Source: Chitinophagales bacterium
Lineage (GTDB): Bacteria > Bacteroidota > Bacteroidia > Chitinophagales > Chitinophagaceae
Direction of reading: 5' to 3'
NCBI GenBank assembly: GCA_015654595.1
Contig: JAATGQ010000120.1
Coordinates: forward strand, 1-64,000
Length of the DNA: 64,000 bases
Shown: positions 53,379 through 62,200 of the stretch, piece after piece
Numbering within the stretch: position 1 is the stretch's first letter
Layout of the letters: each line of letters starts with the position of its first letter
Translations under genes and position numbers: made by a program
The notes under the pieces: generated by a model
What the model was told of the DNA's origin: nothing
The model's input: only the letters and a program-made list of their open reading frames with translations
Databases searched by the model: none

Positions 53379-54914
53379 CTACTCCCATTCGATCGTAGCC
53401 GGCGGCTTGCTGCTGATATCATATACCACCCGGTTGATCCCTTTGACATTGTTGATAATCTCATTGGAAACATCCGCGAGGAATGAATAGGGCAGATGCG
53501 CCCAGTCGGCTGTCATCCCATCGACCGAGGTCACTGCTCTAAGCGCAACGGTGAATTCATAGGTCCGCTCGTCTCCCATCACGCCGACGCTCTTTACCGG
53601 CAGTAAAATAGCGCCAGCCTGCCAAACGCTTGCATAGAGATGATGATCTTTCAGGGCCTTGGTATAAACATGATCAGCTTCCTGCAATAACCGAACCTTC
53701 TCCTCGGTGACTTCACCCAGGATACGGATGGCCAGGCCCGGGCCGGGGAAAGGGTGTCTTTCCAGCAGTTCGGCGGGGATGCCCAGCTCGGCGCCGACCC
53801 TTCTTACTTCGTCTTTGAACAGGAATCGCAGCGGTTCGACCAGTTCGAGGTGCATCTTTTCGGGAAGACCGCCCACATTGTGGTGGGATTTGATCGTGAC
53901 GGAAGGTCCGTGTACCGATACGCTTTCGATGACGTCCGGGTAAATGGTACCCTGTCCCAGCAATTCCACACCCTCTACTTTACCGGCTTCTTCCTGGAAG
54001 ACATCTATAAAGAGACGGCCAATCGTCTTGCGCTTGGCCTCCGGATCGGATTTGCCGGCTAATTCTTTATAAAACAACTCCTTAGCATCAATTCCTTTGA
54101 CATTCAGGCCGATGGTTTTATAGGTTTCCAGAACCTGGCTGAACTCATTCTTGCGAAGCACGCCGTTATCGACGAAAATGCCGATCAGTCGGTCGCCGAT
54201 CGCTCTGTGGATCAGGGTCGCAGCTACCGTAGAATCGACCCCGCCGCTCAGGGCCATGATGACTTTGCGGTTGCCGATCTGTTTTTTCAGTCCTTCTACC
54301 GTATCGCTGACAAAATGTGCTGGTGTCCAGTCCTGGGCACAGCCGCAGATATCGACGAGGAAATTGCGGATGATCTTTTTGCCTTCTACGGAATGATAGA
54401 CTTCCGGATGGAATTGAAGACAATATAGGGGCTGCTCGTTGGCGGCATCCTTGCGGAAAGCGGCGTAAGGTATTTTATCTGTCGTCGCCAGAACTTCGAA
54501 GCCGACGGGCAGATCGAGGATCGTATCAGCATGGCTCATCCAGACCTGGGAAGTGCCTGTCACGTCCTTGAACAGCACGTTGTCCTTTTGCTTTTGCATA
54601 AAGGCGCGGCCGTATTCTCTTTTATCACTGCTGGCGACTCGTCCGCCAAACTGCTTGGCAGTCAGCTGGGCGCCATAGCAAACTCCCATCACCGGCAAAC
54701 GCTTGTGCATCGCCTCGATGTCCACCTCTGGTGCATTGGCGTCATTCACCGAAAAGGGCGAACCAGAGAGGATGATGCCCTTTAAGGAAGGGTCATATTC
54801 AAAAGATTTGTGATAGGGGATGATCTCACAGTATACATTCGCTTCGCGTACAGCCCTGGCGATCAATTGAGTATATTGAGATCCAAAGTCGAGAATCAGG
54901 ATTTTTTCCGTCAT
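53379..54914 (-). CDS. guaA: GMP synthase (glutamine-hydrolysing)
   Basis: Amidates XMP to GMP, the last step of de novo guanine nucleotide synthesis. The N-terminal class I glutaminase has catalytic Cys in [17 protein letters not shown] and His/Glu in QFHPEVYHS. The ATP-pyrophosphatase domain has the PP-loop [12 protein letters not shown], and the dimerisation domain ends in the canonical [11 protein letters not shown]. The track's ten extra N-terminal residues are rejected: [16 protein letters not shown] at 54914 is the family start, and a TAnnTTTG promoter element lies only 7 bp upstream of it. Confidence 0.97.
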   Translation of the reverse strand: MTEKILILDFGSQYTQLIARAVREANVYCEIIPYHKSFEYDPSLKGIILSGSPFSVNDANAPEVDIEAMHKRLPVMGVCYGAQLTAKQFGGRVASSDKREYGRAFMQKQKDNVLFKDVTGTSQVWMSHADTILDLPVGFEVLATTDKIPYAAFRKDAANEQPLYCLQFHPEVYHSVEGKKIIRNFLVDICGCAQDWTPAHFVSDTVEGLKKQIGNRKVIMALSGGVDSTVAATLIHRAIGDRLIGIFVDNGVLRKNEFSQVLETYKTIGLNVKGIDAKELFYKELAGKSDPEAKRKTIGRLFIDVFQEEAGKVEGVELLGQGTIYPDVIESVSVHGPSVTIKSHHNVGGLPEKMHLELVEPLRFLFKDEVRRVGAELGIPAELLERHPFPGPGLAIRILGEVTEEKVRLLQEADHVYTKALKDHHLYASVWQAGAILLPVKSVGVMGDERTYEFTVALRAVTSVDGMTADWAHLPYSFLADVSNEIINNVKGINRVVYDISSKPPATIEWE

Positions 54915-54921
54915 GGTGGCG

Positions 54922-54929
54922 CAAAGGTA
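54922..54929 (-). promoter_or_regulatory. Candidate -7 promoter element of guaA, implying a (near-)leaderless transcript
   Basis: TACCTTTG on the minus strand is an exact TAnnTTTG match ending 7 bp before the guaA ATG. Transcription from it would start within a few bases of the start codon. A good -33 TTG is not seen. Confidence 0.45.
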
Positions 54930-55053
54930 AAAAAAATCCATCATGTAACCTCCCCGTCCCGATCGCGTCTGAGAGGTGGAGGGAGATTTATATACGGTTT
55001 CATAATCCCGTCAAAAAGTGTAATTTTTGTAACTAATCCTAAAAACATAAAAC

Positions 55054-55824
55054 ATGAAACTCGCCTCGCTTTCGTCCGCCTTTTCCAACTCTGCCGGTGG
55101 GCGGCTTCTTTTTGGGGCCTTGCTTGTCCTACCTCTGCTGTTATCCTCCTGCCACAATATTTTGGGCCGGCGTGTAAAAGGCAGCGGCAATATCCGTACG
55201 GAAGACCGCAGTGTTTCCGAGTTCAAGAATGTAGAAGTCTCCGGCGCGTCCAAGATCATGGTATCGCAAGGGGATCATTCTGCCGTCAAGATCGAAGGCG
55301 ATGACAACCTGCTTCAATATATCGAGGTGCTCCAGGAAGGCGACAAGATCATCGTCCGGGAAAAATCCGGCTTTAACCTCAAGCCTACGGCCGACCTCCT
55401 GGTTTATGTCACTTCCAGGGTATACAATCAGATCGACGCCTCCGGCGCCTGTGACATCGTCGGACAAACCAAGATCTCTAATCCCGAAGACCTGGAAGTT
55501 CATGTCAGCGGCGCAGGCGATATAAAGATGGAGGTCGATGCTCCCGAGCTGAGGGCCAAGGTCTCCGGCAGCGGTTCTGTCACCTTGAAAGGGCAAACGA
55601 AAAATGTCGATCTTGATCTTACCGGGGCTGCCAACGCCTATTGCTATGACCTGTTGTCGGAAAACACAAAGGTTGATATTTCCGGCGCTGGTTCTGCGGA
55701 AGTTTTTGCCAGCGTTAAGCTTGACGCCAGCGTAAGCGGGGCCGGCAGCGTTTCTTACAAGGGTAATGCCACCACCGTCAGCCAGCATGTCAGCGGAGCC
55801 GGATCGGTTAATAAGGTCAACTAG
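55054..55824 (+). CDS. Head GIN-domain (DUF2807) lipoprotein
   Basis: A 256-residue lipoprotein: hydrophobic signal with lipobox LLSSC. The body is a beta-helix-like repeat of short strands, rich in Gly and Ser, with the family phrases GSGNIRTEDRSVSEFKNVEVSG, VHVSGAGDIKMEVDAPELRAK and HVSGAGSVNKVN. DUF2807 (GIN) proteins are envelope proteins of unknown role, sometimes called putative autotransporter adhesins. A small secreted protein follows after 5 bp and is probably cotranscribed. Confidence 0.9.
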   Translation: MKLASLSSAFSNSAGGRLLFGALLVLPLLLSSCHNILGRRVKGSGNIRTEDRSVSEFKNVEVSGASKIMVSQGDHSAVKIEGDDNLLQYIEVLQEGDKIIVREKSGFNLKPTADLLVYVTSRVYNQIDASGACDIVGQTKISNPEDLEVHVSGAGDIKMEVDAPELRAKVSGSGSVTLKGQTKNVDLDLTGAANAYCYDLLSENTKVDISGAGSAEVFASVKLDASVSGAGSVSYKGNATTVSQHVSGAGSVNKVN

Positions 55825-55829
55825 TCACT

Positions 55830-56405
55830 ATGCGTATATCGATATCCAAGGGCTGCGCCAGCAGCCCTTTATTTATATTGTTCTTTGTCCTCTGTTCGTC
55901 TCGTCAGGGGCGGGCACAGAATATCCCCTCTCCGGAAGCCTTTGTCAATGCCATCCTCGATTCGGCGACGGGTTCCGACACATCGCATATTTACCTGGTG
56001 GCCGGCGTCGACAGCTGCTGGTTTACCAAGTTCAATTATGACGAGTGGGAAAACTATACGCTGCGGGAGTCGGTTCCGTTGACGACGCTGAATGAATTGT
56101 CGGAGAAGGTGTCATTGGCCCGCTTCCCATACTTTTGGAAGACCGCTCTTTTGCCGAGGGCGATCCTGCTAACCCGTCATCAAAGCGACTCGCTTATCAA
56201 TACCGGTCCGCATCGACAGCCGCTGCCAAAACAAAAGATCCTTTATAGTCTTTCTCTTCCCGAGTTTACCGACGACGGTCAATATGCGGTCATCGACATC
56301 AATCTCATCTGCGGCGTGCAGTGCGGACAGGGTTTTACCTGTATCTTTCACAAGACTCCTGATGGCTGGAAGCTGATCGGGAAACATAATAACTGGGCGT
56401 CTTAG
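55830..56405 (+). CDS. Small secreted protein of unknown function
   Basis: A 191-residue protein with a signal peptide (SPLFILFFVLCSSRQGRAQ). The mature part has four cysteines (CWF, ICGVQCGQGFTC), possibly disulfide forming, and a C-terminal beta-rich segment ending in FHKTPDGWKLIGKHNNW, which looks like the last strands of a small NTF2- or lipocalin-like fold. No family recognised. Coupled to the GIN gene by a 5-bp gap. A 105-bp G+C-rich gap follows to the convergent pbpC. Confidence 0.6.
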   Translation: MRISISKGCASSPLFILFFVLCSSRQGRAQNIPSPEAFVNAILDSATGSDTSHIYLVAGVDSCWFTKFNYDEWENYTLRESVPLTTLNELSEKVSLARFPYFWKTALLPRAILLTRHQSDSLINTGPHRQPLPKQKILYSLSLPEFTDDGQYAVIDINLICGVQCGQGFTCIFHKTPDGWKLIGKHNNWAS

Positions 56406-56510
56406 CGCGGTCTGGTCTTCAGCGCAGACGCGCAGGACTGCCGATCGCTGTCACGCGGCCGGGGGGTGCGGGGTCTGTCGATGCTGATCGCTATCAGAAG
56501 GCCGCGCCGG

Positions 56511-58883
56511 CTACAGATCCACGTACTTCACCCTGATCCACAGATTCCGGTTTCGCCCTTTATCATCCGTACAGGAGATCTTTACCGGCCCTTCTTCGGG
56601 GACAAAGAACTGCTTGCTCCCCGCCTCTCCCGCCTTGTAGAACTTGTCATTGATATACCAGTAGACCTTTCCGACATCATTGCCCACACGACAGCGAAGC
56701 TCCAGCGGTTCGGGGTCTTTCCGGTTGATCAGGTATTCCGTGCCGGCGGTAGGGAAGGTCACTACGGGGCCGCCTTCGTGGAAAACCTTTTCGCAGGCGG
56801 GATTATGGACGGGTATCTTCTGATAAGTGATCCGGTTGGATTCGTAGTATTCCTTCATTTCGGGGGGGATAACCGGGTACCACTTTTTCTTGTAGCCCGT
56901 TGCAGGCAGACAGATCCTGCAATAGGATATCTTTTCATCGGGGGAGACAAAGACCTCCTGCTGGTTGTCGCATTTCTTTGCCGGCGATACCAGCGGGATA
57001 AAGTAGTCCGTTACGAGGTGAGAGCAGAAGTCTGCCGGGGGAAGACCCGTCTCGGAACAGACCATTCTTATATCACAATCGGCAGGCTGGCTGAACCAGG
57101 AGGCGTCATCGTCGTAGTCGATCGTATTGAAGACGGTGAACAGCAATGGCGTAGCCACGTTAGCGCCGCTAAGCTCGGGGATGCCTACCCCCGAAAAGTT
57201 GCCCACCCAGATACCGACGGTATAGCGTTTGTTGTAGCCAATACTCCAGGCATCTCTTCTTCCGTAAGAGGTTCCTGTCTTCCAGGCTATCTTGGGCAGG
57301 TGTACGGTGCTTTCCCAGTTGAGCGGAAAATCCGGCCGGTTGACCTTGGACAGGGTTTCGTTGATCATAAAAGCCGCCGCGGGGCTAAGGATCTTTCGGG
57401 CGGCCCGGACCGTATCTTCGAGGGTATAGATCGGTTTTACATAAGCGCCGCTATCGGAAAAGATGGAATAGAGTCCCGTCATCTCCTCGAGTGTCGCTCC
57501 GCATCCTCCCAGGATCATCGAGAGCCCCAGCTTGCGTTTATCTTTTGTCACCTGCTTGAAATCGCATTCTTCCAGCTTCCGGATCAGCTTTTCTTTGCCG
57601 AGCGCTTTCAGGCTTTTTACAGCCGGGATATTCAGGGAATGTTCCAGTGCGTACTCCATCGTCACATAGCCATTGAATTTCCGGTCATAGTTTTCCGGGG
57701 CATAGCCTTCGTAGTTGACAGGGACGTCCGTGATCGTCATTTTGGGTGTCAGCAGTCCATTGTCGATACAAAGTCCATATAACAGGGGCTTCAGCGTGCT
57801 GCCCGGCTGCCGGATGGCGGCAGCTCCATTGACCTGTCCGCCATCTGTCGAGTCATGGAAGTCTGCGCTGCCGATGTAAGAGACAAGGCGGTGCGTCCGA
57901 TTGTCGAGCACGATCACTGCTGCGTTATGGATGTTTTTCAAAGCAAGGGTCCGGGAATAGTCCTTGACCAGCTTCTCCAGCTTCATCTGTGTATTCAGTA
58001 CGATCGTTGTATGGATGATCGGCGCTCCTGTCTTTTTTAGCTTGACAGCCAGGTGCGGGATATAGGCAGGCACGGCGCCTCTTGTCGCCGTCAGCGGCTC
58101 CGCCAGTGCGTCTGCGATCTCCTTTTCGGTAAACACCTTCTCCGCCGCCCAGTGATGCAGCCATTTATTTCTTTCCTCTATGATCTGATCGTTGTTCTTT
58201 CCCATCACCAGGGAAGAGGGCCGGTTGGGTATAATAGACAAAGCTGTGATCTCCGCCAGCGACAGGTGATCGGGATTCTTTTTGAAGTATAGGATGGATG
58301 CCGACTTTACGCCCTGGATATTGCCGCCGTAAGGGACCTTATTCAGATACAGCTGCAGAATCTCGTCCTTATTGTATTTCCACTCGAGCTGAAAAGCCCG
58401 GAAGACTTCTATCAGCTTGTTCAGGTAGGTGCGTCTTTTTGGTTCCAGCGAACGGGCGACCTGCATCGTAATGGTAGAAGCGCCGGAGGTGCGCCGCATC
58501 CGCAGGATATTTTTGACAAAGGCCCTCGCCATAGCCACAGGGTTGATACCGGGGTGGTAGTAAAAATACCTGTCTTCTTTTTCCACGATGGTCTTGCGTA
58601 GTAAAGGCGAGATCTCATTCAGTTCCGTTTTCATCCGCCATTGCTGATCATGCGTAAGAAAGGCGTGGATGACTTCACCTTTGTTGTCGGTAATGATCGT
58701 GGAGTACTCTACCCGGTCGGGGAGGGGGAAGCACCAGTTTAAGAGTAAAAAAAGAAGAAAACCGCCGGCTACAGGCAATCCGCCGATCTTTAGATATTTC
58801 AGCAGGCGTTGTCGCTTTGGTAAAGAGCGCTGCTGTGACTCGGGTCGGGAAGTCCTGGTCTTTCCCCGAAATGGGATTCTCAT
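56511..58883 (-). CDS. pbpC: Penicillin-binding protein 1C
   Basis: Bifunctional class A penicillin-binding protein. After one N-terminal transmembrane segment (VAGGFLLFLLLNWCFPLP) comes the glycosyltransferase (GT51) domain with EKEDRYFYYHPGINP, SGASTITMQVARSL, and LQLYLNKVPYGGNIQGV. The transpeptidase has the Ser in GSTLKPLLYG, SLN in EHSLNIPAVK and KTG in AWKTGTSYGRRD. A C-terminal PBP1C-specific BiPBP_C domain ends the protein. It is divergent from the YfhM-like macroglobulin, matching the known pbpC/yfhM partnership in proteobacteria. The length of 790 is normal. Confidence 0.96.
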   Translation of the reverse strand: MRIPFRGKTRTSRPESQQRSLPKRQRLLKYLKIGGLPVAGGFLLFLLLNWCFPLPDRVEYSTIITDNKGEVIHAFLTHDQQWRMKTELNEISPLLRKTIVEKEDRYFYYHPGINPVAMARAFVKNILRMRRTSGASTITMQVARSLEPKRRTYLNKLIEVFRAFQLEWKYNKDEILQLYLNKVPYGGNIQGVKSASILYFKKNPDHLSLAEITALSIIPNRPSSLVMGKNNDQIIEERNKWLHHWAAEKVFTEKEIADALAEPLTATRGAVPAYIPHLAVKLKKTGAPIIHTTIVLNTQMKLEKLVKDYSRTLALKNIHNAAVIVLDNRTHRLVSYIGSADFHDSTDGGQVNGAAAIRQPGSTLKPLLYGLCIDNGLLTPKMTITDVPVNYEGYAPENYDRKFNGYVTMEYALEHSLNIPAVKSLKALGKEKLIRKLEECDFKQVTKDKRKLGLSMILGGCGATLEEMTGLYSIFSDSGAYVKPIYTLEDTVRAARKILSPAAAFMINETLSKVNRPDFPLNWESTVHLPKIAWKTGTSYGRRDAWSIGYNKRYTVGIWVGNFSGVGIPELSGANVATPLLFTVFNTIDYDDDASWFSQPADCDIRMVCSETGLPPADFCSHLVTDYFIPLVSPAKKCDNQQEVFVSPDEKISYCRICLPATGYKKKWYPVIPPEMKEYYESNRITYQKIPVHNPACEKVFHEGGPVVTFPTAGTEYLINRKDPEPLELRCRVGNDVGKVYWYINDKFYKAGEAGSKQFFVPEEGPVKISCTDDKGRNRNLWIRVKYVDL

Positions 58884-59252
58884 GGTTTTCCGGTAGTTCC
58901 GGTTTATTAAATGTAATTAACAATTTCTTAGTACATCCACTATTGCAAATACTCTATTCCGTTATGTAACTTACTCCTGGAATTTATTTCCACTTTATGC
59001 CCTCCTCACATCCTCCTTAGCTCGCACTAATTTCATACTTTCTTTTTTGGCTGACAAGCCAAAAGGAATCTATTTTCTCCTATCTATTTGTATATTCGGG
59101 CTGTTGGCCGTTCTGGAAATTCGGCCTTGGCCCGAAAGGTCTGACGATGAGCCTTCGGTCAGCCGACTCCGTCGACTTTGGTTAACACCGTTTTAAGTAC
59201 TGGATGGGAGCGTCCCCTCCATGTCTTTACAAAACTCTTATCTGATCTCCAT
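58884..59252. other. Intergenic region between pbpC and the YfhM-like gene
   Basis: A 369-bp divergent spacer, no credible gene. It contains a small hairpin TTTTGGCT / AGCCAAAA (59045-59064, loop GACA) that lacks a T run, and a G+C-richer patch near 59100-59200. Promoters for both genes must lie here, but I see no exact TAnnTTTG match on either strand. Confidence 0.5.
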
Positions 59253-62200
59253 ATGCGCAAACTTTCCGGCTTATCCGCCATTGCTATCCTGGCCTTACTC
59301 TTTTTTTCCTGTAATCGCAGTCTTGTAAAACTGGATTATACCAATGCCAGGGATGAAGTGCCAACCTTGGGAAACCTCGTATTCCGTTTCGATCAGTCGC
59401 TCATTGCCGACTCGCTGCTCGATCAGTGGGATTCTACTCAGTATGTTTCTTTCGAACCAAAGATACCTGGCCGTTTTCGCTGGGAACATAACGATGAGCT
59501 GGTCTTTTCTCCTTCCCAGCCTCTTCCTCCCGCAACGACCTTCAAGGCTGTGCTTAACAAAGATATCCTTCAGTATAGCAAGTTCGGCAGGATAAAGACC
59601 GGCGAGGACCTGGTCTTTCATACACCGGACCTTAAACTGGACGGCACCAATACGACCTGGGTCCTGCAGGATGACAACGGCAACAATGCGCTTCCCCAGA
59701 TCGATCTTCAATTCAATTACCCGGTGAACCCTGCCGCGCTGAAGGACAAGCTTAGCATCCAGATCGATGGAAAGCCCGTCAACTTCGGTCTTCAGACGCT
59801 ATCGGCTTCCGATCGTATTTCGCTGCGGCTGATGAACCTGAAAATGGAAGACAAGACGATCGACGCCATGGTTTCCATCGACAAGGGATTGCTGCCTGAC
59901 GGTGGCACCAATGGGCTTAAGGAAAAGATCGAAATGTCTTCCCCGATCCCTTCTCCCTTTGTGCTTGCCATCAATGATGTTAGTACCGAGCACGACGGAG
60001 AGACGGGAACCATCCATGTCAAGACCAGCCAGCAGATCATCGCCAGCACGCTGGCAAGCGCGATCTCTTTTAACCCGGCGGTAAAGTTTACAGCCGAAGC
60101 TGTTGAGGATGGCTTTATGATCCACAGCGATAATTTCGACCAGTCGAAGAGCTATGCTCTTATCCTGGCAAAAGGTCTGCGTGGAAGGATCGGTGGTGTT
60201 CTTCATGAAGAATACTCGACCAATATCACCTTTGGCGAATTGGCCCCCAGCATCAGCTTTGCCAATAGCAAAGGTATCTATCTGTCCGGGAAAGGCGCTC
60301 AAAATATCGAAGTAAAGATCATCAACGTGCCCCGGGTAAAGGTGGTGATCTCCAAGATCTATGAGAACAATCTGCTCGCTGCTAATCACTATGGGTATCA
60401 TCCGACGGAAACAAAGACCAGTACTTCCACTTCGACACAAGGCGGCGAAAGTGAGTCCGAAGAAGGCGAAGAGATGAGCTACACCGGCTCTGACGATAAT
60501 TCCGAGCTTACTTTTGGGGATGTGATCTACGAACAGGAGATCGACACCCGAAGCTTGCCCAAGACCGGCAGCGGCGGCGGTCACCTGTTGAATATGGCCA
60601 TAGCAGACAAGCTGCCGGAGTTCAAAGGTATCTATCATATCATGATCCGGTCGGCAAAAGACTACTGGGTCCGTGACAGCCGTATGGTTTCGCTTTCGGA
60701 TATCGGTCTTATCGCGAAAGAAGGGAAGGAGAAGATACTGGTATTCGCTAACTCCATCAAGACTGCCGCAGCGATGACGGGTGTCAACGTGCTGGCCTAT
60801 GGTATCAACAACCAGCTGCTGGGTATGGGGAGTACCAACGCGGAAGGTGTTGCAGAGATCACCTATTCCAGGAAAGAACTGACAGGATTTAAACCCGCTA
60901 TGATCATTGCCAAGACAGCCGACGACTTCAACTATCTTCCTTTTACTACTACCCGTGTCAATACCTCCCGATTCGAAGTAGGCGGACAGCGAACTAACGC
61001 TTCGGGATTGGATGCCTTTATCTATCCCGAACGGGATATCTATCGTCCCGGCGAGCGCGTAAATTTCTCGGTGATCGTCCGTGACCGTCAGTGGAAGTCT
61101 CCCGGCGAGCTGCCCGTAGTTCTCAAATTCCTGCTGCCCAATGGGAAGGAGATGAAGACCTTCCGTAAGTCGCTGAACGCGCAGGGGTCGCTCGAGGGCA
61201 ATGTCGACATCGCGCAATCTGCGATCACCGGCAGCTATTCTCTTGAGGTGTATAGCTCGAACGACGTATTGCTGGCGACACAGCCTTTCCGCATCGAAGA
61301 GTTTGTTCCCGACCGTATAAAGGTGACGGCTCAGCTGGACAAGCCTTATCTGTCCGCAGGAGACATATCCAAACTGAATATCCATGCGGTCAATTTCTTT
61401 GGACCGCCTGCGGCCAATCGCAATTACGAATGCGAGATCCAGATCAAACAAAAATCATTCAACCCGAAGAACTATCGCAATTTCGACTTTAGTCTTTCTG
61501 ATGTCTCTGCCAGCTTCGATAAATCGGTCCGGGAAGGAAAGACTGACGAACAGGGTAATGCGGTGGAGAAATACGAAGTGCCGGATATCTTCAGGAATAT
61601 AGGAAGGCTGCAGGCGACTTTCTATGCGACTGTCTTTGACGAGACGGGACGTCCTGTCAGCCGCAGCGCGAGCGTCGATATCTTTACGCAGCAGGCCTTC
61701 TTCGGCGTCGGTGACGACGGCTACTCCTATTATTCGTTGAACCACCCGATCGAATTCCCGCTAATCGCTCTCGACCGCAACGAGCGCGTACTTAACGGCG
61801 CTTCAGCCCGTGTACAGGTGATCAAACACGATTACCGGACCATTCTCACCAAGTATGGCAGCTACTTCCGTTATGAGTCCCAGAGGGATGACAAGCTGAT
61901 TACGACCGGTACTGTCTCTGTTAGCGGAGAAAACACCAAATACACCTTTACTCCCGTCACGCCGGGCGACTATGAACTTCGCATTTCGGTACCGGGTTCG
62001 AACAGCTATGTCAGCCGCAGTTTTTACAGCTATGGCAGCTGGGGCGGCGACAACAATTCTTTTGATGTAAACACCGAAGGGCATGTCGATATCAGTCTTG
62101 ACAAGTCAGGCACTTACTATACCGGTGAAAGCGTACGGGCGTTGTTCAAAACGCCGTTCAGCGGACGTATGCTCGTTACTATGGAAACCGATAAGGTCGT

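Noticed and set aside
56466-57782. 438-aa plus-strand ORF opposite pbpC
   Set aside because: Antisense shadow of PBP1C; no domain or start signal.
59799-61451. 550-aa minus-strand ORF
   Set aside because: Shadow of the YfhM-like macroglobulin gene, which is open on the plus strand.
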